Source: Epinephelus fuscoguttatus
Lineage: Eukaryota; Chordata; Actinopteri; Perciformes; Serranidae
DNA: 64,000 nucleotides
Assembly (NCBI RefSeq): GCF_011397635.1
Contig: NC_064770.1
Span: 26,367,603-26,431,602, forward strand
Direction of reading: 5' to 3'
Part shown: in pieces, positions 22,801 through 34,800 of the stretch
How the letters are laid out: each line of letters begins with the position of its first letter
How positions within the stretch are numbered: the stretch's first letter is position 1
Position numbers and translations under genes: made by a program
The notes under the pieces: model-generated
Databases searched by the model: none
What the model saw: only the letters and a program-made list of their open reading frames with translations
Told to the model about the DNA's origin: nothing

Positions 22801-25800
22801 CACACACTTACAAAAATGCACACATAAAACCTGCTACGAGCCGAGCCGCCAGTATGATTTAGTGTTTACACAGCAATTAACAGGACAGCAAAGGTGTGTT
22901 TTCGTTATCTTCACGGCTCCTGATCTAACCACAAGAGCCAGATGTGTTTTTTTTCACACGGCACAAAGTCTCACATCGCTGCTTAAAATAGTCCACAGCC
23001 CCCTTTTTTTCCATCAGTGACTAGACACAGAAACTTGTGCTCCATTTCCACCAACTGATTTGACGCTAATTAATTTGATGTCCCTTATTAAGCAGCAGAC
23101 CCAGTTAATGGAAGCAAGCATGCCCTTAAAAGCTGAGGCACAGACGATGATGGCTGCCGACCCCTCGGCGCCTGGGAAATGGAGTTGACAGGTGTCTGTC
23201 TGTCACCGGCGTAGTCAGTTAATGGGAAGGTTGACATTTTTATGGTGGTAGGTCAGCTCTAAACTCTGCTGCCTGTTAAGCCGTTACAGATGAAAAGGGG
23301 ACTTTGTGTTTTTTGACGAGAGATAAGTAAAAGTCTTGATTGCGAACAGAAAAAGGAAAAGCTTAACTTAGGTTCAGCCAATTGACTGTTTGCTCCCTAC
23401 TCACCCTTTATCCCACAGTCTTTGTCCAATCATAGCTTAGCAGCCATAACTAGACTCAGCAGCCTTGTCAAACTCTGGATTTCTTTACGAGGCAGCTTGA
23501 ATGGGTCTTGGATAAGAGAGTTACTTTGCATTTATTGAGATGGGAGGGTGGTGCTCATCTTTATCCCTCCCAAAACTTAAGACACAAGGGCAAAAGTGCA
23601 AGAAATGGATTAAAACTTTTCTTTATCTGCTCTAACTTAAGCTGCACATGATTTTGTCTGGCCGTCTTGCTCATTAACCAATAGTGGCCCGTTCACGATC
23701 AGCACATCTACTTTGAAAATATGAATAAGTAAGCTTAGCAGCCAAACCGAATTATGTTAGAATTGTTGTCATACTTGTAATACTTTAGCCCCTTTCCCCT
23801 GGACAAGAAAGTCACTTACTCCGACTAACATCTGGCTTTTGTCTTTAGTGGGAGAGGTTACAGTCGACATTCATTCCCAGAACAAATAACAGCGCCAAAT
23901 GGCTGTGATGGAAATGTGACAACATGGTGGACATGCTAATTTTTGCCCCGTTTCCAGCGCAAAGCAAAGACAGGCCACCACAAAATACTGCCTCTCTCCA
24001 TCCAAGTAGCACTTGAACATCACAGCTCTGGTCTGGCAAGGGGAAAAGGTGTCTATCAACTATTTTTAGAAGGTTTTCTCGCGTTTAAAAAACCTGCATA
24101 TATAACCTGCATAGATGCACTGTGAGAAAAATGGTATTTGACCAAGTAGCTCTACACTGCAGTTCAGGGGCAATGCTGATTCTTTATTTGCATGCCTGGC
24201 ACATGCAGCTCTAATCACAGTCTTGTGTGACAGCCTCAAGTGCATACAGCAGTGTATTGATGCCAGTATCAGGTAATAACATAAAAAAAGTTTCTTGTTA
24301 TAAGAAGGTATTTTTCACATTTTTACAAGATATTTTCAGGTTATAACAAGAAAATGTCTGTGTTAAAATACACAACTTTACAGCAGAACTAAATATGTTT
24401 ACAGCCTGGTACTTAAAATTGTTTTGGTCTCTGTAGATAATTTCCCCCTTCGTGACGACTGTATAGGGGGTGAATTTTAATACAACTCATCCATTTACAT
24501 TTCATTAAGGCTTAAAGTTACACATAATTAAGGGTGTGGCCCAGAGATGTGGACTTGAGTCACAGGACTTGGACTGGAGTCAGACTTGAGTCACAAATTT
24601 GATGACTTCAGACTCAGCTTGACAAAATCAAAAAAAGACCTGCAAATCGACTTGGACTTTAACACCAGACCAGTGACTCATGACTTCATTTGGACTTGAG
24701 TCTTCAGAGTTAAAAATGCTTGATCTCTTTCGCTAAGCCAGTTTGGGAAGAAGAAGTTGTAGACATTTTTCCAATACAAGATGAGAGACATGACAAAACA
24801 TTAAAAAGTCAATGCAATTATGCTATTAAAGTGCTGTACGTGTCAACATTACTTTTGTTTCTGAATAAGTTCAGCCACATTTGTTTTAACAAACTTGTTT
24901 TAAGATAAATAAATAAATACATAAATAAAAAGCATTTGTGATTTTTGTAAATTTAATATGTTACTGTTCTGTTGTTAAAATGGCATGAAATTTGCCAGAT
25001 AGTGCATTATGACTGTTTTGGACTCAAAACTCAAAGTTAAGGACTTGGGTCTTGGCTTAAGACTTGTCGGTCTTGACTTGGGACTTGAGTGCAAAGTCTT
25101 TAGACTTACTTGTGATTTGCAAAACAATGACTTCAATCAATCAATCAATCAATTTTATTTATAAAGCCCAATATCACAAATCACAATTTGCCTCACTGGG
25201 CTTTACAGCATACGACATCCCTCTGGTCCCACTTCTGGTGTGGTTGCTTTGAGTGACAAGCTGTCTGTTTATGAGTCAGATCCACCCCTCGCTCCTCCAG
25301 AGCTCCAACCTCTCGTCCAAATATGGTCACTTTTGGCTCCAAAAATCCAAGATGGTGACTGACCAAGTGCCAAACTTGAGGCTCTTAAAATGGGAGTCCA
25401 TAAGGCTATGGCTATAGGTGACATCACATTGGAATGTCCATTATTTTTATACAGCCTTTGCAATTAAATCAACTCAGTAGCAAACATTAGCATCAGGGCA
25501 CGGCTAGTACGCTGTGTTTCAGTGTGAGTCACATGAGGCACTGCTAATGTTCAGCATGAATATGACCTCGGCAGGCAGCAACAGTTGTCATTTCAGTAAA
25601 ATCGACGCTCACTGCCTAGAAATGAGAAGCCAGCTTTCATCCACCTTTATATGAAATCAAAGTCTCATTGCTTCAAAAATTCCCGTTGCCACAGTTATCA
25701 CTGTAAAGTGCATCATGTGCTGTGGGCAAATGTTGACAGGCATAGCAACAGTAACTAAGGCAGGCGGTCACTTGCTTCCCCTACTCTGGGATGCTGACAA

Positions 25801-28800
25801 ATGCAAAGATACGCAACATATTCTCCTGTGAAAATATTCAAATTAAGCAGCAGCCCAGCCCACCTTTGATTCTGTGGGCGTAGTTTGCAGAATGACTAAA
25901 GTGTTGAGGGTATTCACAGCCCAAATGGTGAAAGAGCTTCCAGCATTACCACCGCTGCACTGAGCGCATCCATTAACCCCACCCCCAACCCCTGTCTCCC
26001 TAGACAAGGTGTTTTTTATAATCCTGCACAATTACAGGTACAGGCGTCTCTCAGCTTTAACCTCTCTGTCTCTCTCTCACCCTCCACTCCATTCTCCCGC
26101 TCTAACTCACCTCGGCATTAAAAGCTTCCAGCAGACGGTCTTTTGTTGTTCAAATAGGCTTCTTGTTCCTCCAGGCACTCAACCATTCACCTGAGCTGGA
26201 TTTGGACACGCGCCACAAGCCATGAAATCCCTAAGGGCAACGCAATCTTAATCCCACCGCTGAATCACGTGTGCACTGATCCCCGAAACACGCAAACTCA
26301 TACCCCCTCCCCATATTAGTTTTCCCTTTCCAGTGTGTGTGCATTGAGCTGTGATCTTTAGTTTGCAGAGTCAGATTGGGCACAGGGAACAGGGAACAGG
26401 GAACATGTCTGACCCCCAGTGTAATGTCAAAAGTTAGGGTCAGAGGTCAAAGTCTAATTTATGGTTGTAGATGAAAACAGAGAGTGTTATGAGTTCTCAG
26501 ATCAGAGAATATTTTGCGTTGTGTGCGATACGTATGGATCCAGTTTATTCCATCCAACAAAATCTATAAGGAAAAGTCTTGTTGTCTCATGAGTCTCACA
26601 AAAATTATATAAACAATACTTTCCTGACTGTGCTGGTCTTTTTATTGTGGATTTTTGTATTATATGTTGTATTTGTAGCATTTTAATGTGTTTTGACTGG
26701 CTGCTACCTTGGCCAGATTTCTTTTGTAGAAGACATGGCCAAAGAAAGGTTAAATAAAAAAAAAAAAAAAAAGTTGACTTTGGCTACACGTGGGACACAA
26801 ACAGCTACCTCCTGAGAGAAAGTCCTGTGTTTGTTTGACCAGTCAACCTCTCTGACCACCTCTCTAGGTGGCCTTTCACGCTTTTTATGGGCAGGGGTGG
26901 GGAGACACAGAATGCAAGTAATGGTGTTATGTTTTTATAATACAAAATATAAGTAGTGTTAGGGATGCACCGAATATTTGGTAACCGAATATATTCGGCC
27001 GCATATTGTAAAAAAACACACGGTATTCGGTGGAATAAGTTAAAAGCAAGGCCGAATAATAGCGGCGTGTTTTGATAACGCGATCAAACGGCGTGCCGTG
27101 ATGGGCGGAATAAAATGTCGGCAATGTGGCAATCCGCCCCTCACTGCACTCGCATTTGCGACTAAAAATAGTTTTGAGCGAGCAAAATAGGCTTAAATCA
27201 TTCAGCACGCTGTGCGAGCAGCCTACAGATTTCAACCACCAGCAGAAACAAAAGGCGAATCCCATCGGTTGTGGGTTGAACGGGGGTCACAGACACAGAC
27301 AGTAATGCATTCCTGTCAATTACGGCGGCCATCGGTTTACCAGGTGACGGAGAAGTCAGCTCCAATAATATCCTCTTCTTGGTGTCATGACTGCCCAGAA
27401 GTACCTGAACAGCTGAGCCAACTGAACACAGGTATGTGACGTGTCAGAGGAGAAACGAGCCTTTCACATTTCTCTCTTTCCGGCAGTAACGGCCCACAAA
27501 CCTCACTGTACTTCAGGGACTGTTCTTTACTTATGAAGGGACTTCTCAGGGGAGGAGGGTGGCTGGTTGATTCTTATTTTATTTATTTATTTTATTTTGA
27601 TCCCCCCTATGTTAATCACTCATTGATGCTGTTTTTGAATTATGAATAAGTCAATAAGTAATTTATTCCATTGAAATATCATTGATGTATTACAGAAAAA
27701 TGACTTATCTTTTCATAAATGACAAAAGGCACATCTGCCTCATTTTCGCTGTGGTATCGTGATACTACTCAGAACCATGATATTTTCATTGGGTCCCAAT
27801 TTTGGTACCGGGACAACACTAATCTGGAGGGGGTTCATCTGCAAAAACTAATGAAAAACTAAACAATGATATTAGGTATTCGGTACTTGGTATTTGGCCA
27901 AGCGTTTAATAATATTTGGCTTCGGCTACAAATTTTCATTTCGGTGCATCCTTAGTAAATGTTTTATTGTAACAGTTTAATTTGGTGATATTCTGAATAC
28001 AGTTACTGCCTTAAAAATAGATGATTAGAAGGGATTACTTCATTTGTATTTGTTTTATTTGCTCTAACACGGAAAGCTACGGGAGCGATTGTCAGTCTGA
28101 TTGTATTGGACGCATAGACAAAGAATGGCTGATTTGCTAAGAACAACAACAAAAACCCCAAAACATAGGGATTGGTTTTTGCTTAACTGCATCATTGGAG
28201 AACTTAAAAAAGTTGAGGCCAGCTCAACTCTGATTTGTAGAGTGTCACACCCATCTGCGACAACGTGACGTTCGTCAGTTTGTAGCGACATGTCACTGGC
28301 TTCCACCCAAAATTACTTTTAGCCTGTTGCTGTGTCGCTCATAATGTGAACACAGTGTTCACTATGGAAAGAAAGCAATGCTCAGTTGCTGCAAGGACAC
28401 AGCAACTGAGCATTGCTCAGTTGGCACGCATTTACCATGAAAAGATTTCTTTGAAAAGTGTGTGCAGTGTACCTGCCAAATGACAATGGCAGAGGAGATG
28501 CAGTCAGGACACTGTCAGGAACATGTTTTTTATTCAGCTCAGAAAGGTGATTTTGAAGTTTCCAAAAGTAATCCAAAGTATCCAGAAGACATTACTTACT
28601 TTGAGTTTTAAAAGTAGCCCTCTGAACACTGCCTATGGGGTTCTAACTATCAACCACAAACTGGAGATGAACTCACTAAGCAGACTCACAGACTCTGATG
28701 AAAGTTCAGGGTTGGTACACGGGAAGTCAGTCACACAGGCAAAAGTATTCAAAAACGACAGGCAAAAAGGGTCAAAAACACAAAAACAGAGGGAACACTA

Positions 28801-31800
28801 GGGTAACGCTAGAACTCTTACTCAAGGGTAAAGATGATCTGGCAATAAACAAGGGGAAGACAGGTACTTAAATAAACTATGACGAGGGAGACAATCAGGC
28901 ACAGGTGAAACACATTAGGGCGGGGCAAGGAATCACAAAGGAGGGAAACTTGACAAGACATAGGATCTGAAACATGATGAGGCAATGGTTACAAAAATGA
29001 AACAGGAACATGAATCTAGGTAACTTGATGGGTCATGACAGTAACATTAACCACCACCCACTGAGTGACAGCCTAAATGACTTTCCATTGGCATTGCTAC
29101 TGTGGTGGCGGCATGTAATTTTAGCACATTACGTGTCACCATTATGTAATGCGGTGCTAAGACGTGCAAGTCATTCCACGTTTCTGTAAGATCAGTTTGT
29201 ATGAGGATGACAGTGTTTCCTTTTCCATATCCAGCTGCCTCGTCGTCTCTTCTCTCTCATGAAGCAGCGTTGTTAAGACATGAAAAACAACCAGAAGTCC
29301 TTCCTCTTTTATCAGAGACAACAGCGTCTTACTCCAGTGGACACAGTTTAACAAAAACAGGTCGCCGGGTACTGAGAAACTCTGGCTGTGACTCTGGCAG
29401 CCACACATCCTTTAGACAGCTGAAGTTTGATGGATTCACATCAAAAGTCAAACCCTGAAGCGTCAAATAAATCCGCTTTAACTTCAGCTTGCCTCGAAAG
29501 GAGATTAATGCACATATCCTTGATCCTATTTGTTGGTTGAACAGGCCTCATCTCCTACACATCCCATATATTTCAGACCCTTATAGCACCTTGTGGACTG
29601 TATTTCATCATTAAAATTGAGACTGTTTCTCTTTGTCCTGCAGGAATCAATCAAGGCAGCTGTTACAGGATAAACCATTTCCCTGATGACAACGACTACG
29701 ACACAGACAGCTCTGAATACCTGCTGCGTAAGTGCTCCCCTCTTGTCTTCTTCGTCTAGCTGTTATCTTTCCTTTATTTGTAAGGGCATGCAGGAAGTCC
29801 GCTGACCTTCAGCGTCTTATTATTTGCTTCTGAGAGCAGTCTCCAAACAGACGATACTCTTTTATGCAGAGACTGATAAAATGCAGAACAAAGGCAGAGA
29901 CAGTCAGCGGAGAAATGTGACAGCATTCAGTGAGACAGGCTTGAAATGTTTTCAGGGCTGGATTACAAGCATTACTCTATCAGACTATGACCACAAGGCA
30001 TGATGGGTTTTTTTTGTCTGTTTGGATGTCTGCCTTTTCTTGCAAATTATTTCAAAGCAATGAATACGTTTTTGTATTACGGGACAATTAAAAGCAGCTT
30101 GGCCAAACACAGCTGCATGTTTAGTCGTGTTCACCGGCCCAGTTCCCAGAGGAAAATGACTGAACGTTTCTGCAAACCATGCTCATAGCAAGAGGGTCCG
30201 AACCCAGGTAGGGGTTTGAACTCCAGGGGTTCCCTTCTGTGTGGAGTTTTCATGTTCTCCCCGTGTCAGCGTTGGTTTTCTCTAGGTGTGAATGTGAGTG
30301 TGAATGGTTGTCTGTCTCTATGTGTCAGCCCTGTGATAGTTTGGTGACCTGTCCAGGGTGTACCCTGCTCCAGCCCTCCTGCAGCCCCCTACAGGATAAG
30401 CAGTTACGGAAAAAACAAATGAACGAATACCTACATTTAGAAAGTGACTTAATGTATAAGCTGGCTTTGTCATCAGGAGGTGAACAGGAGGGTGGGCGGT
30501 GTGTAACCAAGCTGCAGATCACTGTTTGAAACCAACAACAACAAAACGTTGTGATTAAGTGAGTCATTGTTATGTTCCCAGCTGCTTTTTGGCACCAAAC
30601 GTGGGTATTTTGTGGCGACCCGTCAGTGTTTTTCCAGCAGCTTTATTGGCATGAGAAGCGAGACATTGCTGCTTTTTCTGCCAGGGTTGTGCCCCCTGAA
30701 TTAGGTATTTTAGACCAAATCATGATCTCTTTTAATCATAACCAAGTGTTTTTTGTGCCGGAACTTAATGCCACACTAACCATAATGTTGTTGAGACATA
30801 ACGATTCAAGGTATCTGCTACATGATAACCTGCAAATGTAATGTATTCTTGGTTTGCAGAAATGTTCAATGGCAACATTTTTTTCAGGGTTGCATTCACG
30901 CAGTGCTCAAGAGTTTTGATGGACTCTCATACTTGAATGAAATGTTCCCAAATCAATTAGCTTCAGCCCCACAAAAGATGACACTGGGGCTTCAGACATG
31001 GAACTCAAAAGAAACTAATTATTTTTTCCTTATTAAGAATTTAAAATATAATCTAAAAGGCATGAAAAACATTTTACTATTTGCACTGCAAGCAGCCTAT
31101 AGTGTGTTATTTTTTATTTCTTTAATTACTTTGAGTGATGCTGGTGCAGGATCAGCTCCTTATTTGCATCTTTCCCTCGTTTTTCTTTCACGTGAAGCAT
31201 ACTTTGAGCTGTGCTCAATGCAAGAGGAAGTTGTTTACCATGATCTGTGTTGACAGGGATGTGAAATCTTCGTTGAAACCAGATTAAATCATTCTGCTCC
31301 TTTAAAAAAAATCAAGGTGTTTTACTTTGAAAGCCTTGAAAATGGCAATGACAAAGCTTATACAAAGAATGTGATAAGTTTGATATAATATTTGGATATT
31401 CAGTCAGCAAAAGACTTTCATGTAAGGCACAGCCAATTCAGTATCTTCCCAACATGCATAGAAGAACAAAGAAGACTTATCAGACTTTGGACAAAGTCCC
31501 AACTCAGCCCATTAACCAGACTAAATAAAAAGAGGGCTTAATAAAAGACTTTACAGTTGAATAAGCTCATCCATCCTTGGAAACTTGTAAAATGGTACAG
31601 TGATTCATTTCTGGGGAGGTGATAGTCAGCGAGAGCTCTTGTTACATCCTGCAGCTGATTAGTAAAGCTTTGTCACAACAAGGCCACAAAGAATAAGTAA
31701 TAAAGGAGTTCTCAAAAATGGATGAAAGAAGAAGTGGGGCTGGACAGATGAGGGCTCATCAAAGTGAAGATTCAAATAATTTAGAGGAGATTTTTCTTTT

Positions 31801-34800
31801 TAAGAACTGTTTTGTTAAATGGCTTTGAAATTTCCACAATTGACTTGCCTGTCATGTGTTCATTCTTGTAGCTGACTCCAAATTACTACATAATTTGATC
31901 TGCTGGAAGATGGATTGATTAATTAATTTTTATTCATCTTTTATTGACCATTTTCTTTGCTGTCCAATCAAATGTTGTGATTAATGACTTGTGTTGAAAC
32001 CATTTACAGTGACTTGTCCAATTATCAAAGGGATTTTTACGATTTTTTTTTTTTTTTAAGTGGGTTGTATGAGGTACTTATCCATAATCAGTGTATTACA
32101 TACAGCACATGGCGACCTGAACTCTCTAGGGAAGTGGCAGAGGTACTGACACTGAAGCTATCCAATGTACTGCTGTGGACGGGGGCCAGCAATGAAACAT
32201 ATTTTAGCTACCTAAAAAAAAAAAGGGTCCACCTAAAAAAAAAAAAAATCAAGAGCAGTTTAGGTATACGCTATTTTAAGAGTATTTTCACCGCTTCACC
32301 TTTCCGAGTCCAGCAGGAAGGCCATTAACAGTTTCCATTCCCAATCTTTGCTCTCGTCAAAGCGACCAGATTCCATCCAAAAAACCAGTAATTTTACCTT
32401 GCTGAACACTGGAGCTGCTGATCTACCACTGCCTCAGTCAGTTAGTTTGTTTGTGTTACTGTGACTTTGGTGAATCTGAAACTAACCCTTTTAAATGCCA
32501 AAGTCACACATAACACAAAACAACTAACTGAATGAGGCAGTGTCAGACCAGTAACTCCTGTGTTCAGCAATGCAAAATCACTGTTTTTCTCAATGGAGTC
32601 TGGATTTGAAGAGAGCGATATAACGGCTTCTCTTCCCTTTTGGAAATTGCTGTCTGACGGCAAGGTTATGGAGGGAAAATATTCTAAATATAGCGTATAC
32701 TTTATTTTTAGGTGGCTAAAATAGGTTTTGTTGCTGACACCTCCATAGCAGTACATTGCTTAGCTTCCTTGTCAGTACTCCAGCCTGCTTCTCCAAACTG
32801 GGGATGTGCCAACTGATATCTACTGCATGTAATACACTGACTATAGATAAGTACCTCATACAACCCCACTTCAAAATATCCAAACTATCCCTTTAACCAT
32901 TTCATGTCCCCCTTCCTCCGTCTCTGCAGGTATAGTTCGTGCCTCCAGTGTGTTCCCCATCCTCAGCACCATCCTGTTGATGCTTGGCGGGCTGTGCGTC
33001 GGGGTTGGTCGAGTCTACAACAAGACAAACAATGTCCTCCTCAGCGCGGGCATTCTCTTTGTAGCTGCAGGTGAGCTGCAGGATTACATTGTTAACCATG
33101 TTCCCAGCGAGGAGCAATCATGTAACAGGGCAGGGGTTTTATAATGAAAAAAGGCAACTTGATTGTGACACCTGTGATCACATATTGTACTTCATCAAAG
33201 GTGCAGTCATCACGATGAACTTTAATTCCCAATGAAGGAGGTCAGGATCTCCAATCTTCACACATGTCACACACAAGTGATGAGGACATGTGTTATTAAG
33301 GGTCTCGGCAGGGATGAGAGTCCTGTAATCACTGGTTGATGAACAACTTAACACAGTGGGAGTTCACGGGTGCAATCATTGTTTCTGTTAAAGTCATGGA
33401 TGATTAGGGCTGTGCTATGGCAAGAGTCTGGCGATGCAATTTGAATCACAATACAGGGGTAATGAGTCATTTCATTCATATTGTGACACAATTAGAAAGG
33501 TGATATATATACTGGGATTTTTAAAAATTGAAATTTAGGAAAGCTGTCAATGCTAGCTTCCTGTTTCATTGGCCTGTGTTCTTTGTGTTAATGCTAGGGT
33601 TATGTTGTTACGTTGAAGTGGAAGTCAAATGAACGACTTGCAGGCCAAACAAGCCACTTCCAGCTTAAAGTTCTACTGACTTGAATAGGGATAAAATGAT
33701 CATGCAGCTCTTCTAGACTTCCAAAATGTCATTGGACTGAATGGATACTGATTTACAGACATCTTTAACCAGTGTAAGTCTGTAGGGAAAAGTCTTTCTG
33801 GGCTCTGTGGGATCACTTGATGGACTCAAAAGTTGTAATTCCACTGTTTGGCCACTACAAAATATTGGCTTCAAAGCTCAGCGCACTTCCATGGGGCCTG
33901 CTGTCAGTAGAAATTAACACGTCTCATTCTGTAAGGCACATATACGGACGATCATGCAGCATGTAGTCCACCTCGTCTGTAAAATGGACAAGTTATAGAG
34001 CGTCAGAGCGCTATCACCAAAACAACCACTATGTCCTGCACTGATGACGTAGTCCTTGTCCAGGAGGCATCAGGACACATTAGCGTTTACACTACAAAAG
34101 ATATGTGGTCAAGTTGTGATCACATCCAAGATGCATGTTAATACCAGGTATTAACAGGGTCTCAGAGTAATAAGAGTGTCTGTATCATAGGTTTAATTTT
34201 CTTCACAGTTATCTCGTCAGTTGTAGTTGACAGCAATAGAATTCTGGTCTTAATCATATCTAACAACCAAAGTATTTTCAGATCGAGGTCCCTGAAGTGA
34301 AATCTTTAAAATGGGTGTCTGTGTACTAATGTGTATCAATTTAGGGGTCTTTAACATGAAAAAAGTTGAGAACCTCTGCACTACATCACATGCCTCCCTT
34401 TTCCTGTCTCCATTTATTGTTTGTTTCTTGTTTATCAGGTTTGAGCAACATAATTGGCATCATCGTCTACATCTCCAGCAACGCAGGAGACCCCAGCGAT
34501 AAACGTGACGATGACAAGAAGTACACGTACTCCTATGGATGGTCGTTCTATTTTGGTGCCCTCTCTTTCATTGTGGCTGAAACTGTGGCTGTCCTCGCCA
34601 TCAACATCTACATTGAAAAAAACAAGGAAGTCCGCTGGAAGGCTCGGCGCGAGTTCATCCGTTCACTCTCTTCCTCTTCCCCATACTCAAGGATACCGAG
34701 CTTCCGCTACCGCCGGCGAACGTCGCACGCCAGCTCTCATTCGACAGAGGCATCGCGGGAGAACTCACCTGTGGTTGGTCTGAAGGGGGCACAATCCTCC

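Larger units (their letters stand above)
14310..29643 (+). other. cacng4 intron 1 (15.3 kb)
   Basis: A long first intron, usual for TARP genes. It holds a CpG-rich start to about 14,850, several microsatellites, a Tc1/mariner-type MITE (18063), hAT fragments (19.8, 24.5 and 27 kb) and other dispersed repeats. A fragment rich in ATATCG/CGATATT near 16,110-16,195 looks like a transposon end. Repeat-free blocks near 16,500-16,640, 21,830-21,990 and 23,030-23,250 are candidate regulatory sequence. Confidence 0.8.

Noticed and set aside
30822..31253. 143-codon open frame on the plus strand
   Set aside because: Its first part is the right arm of family A copy 2 and the rest is unremarkable AT-rich intron.
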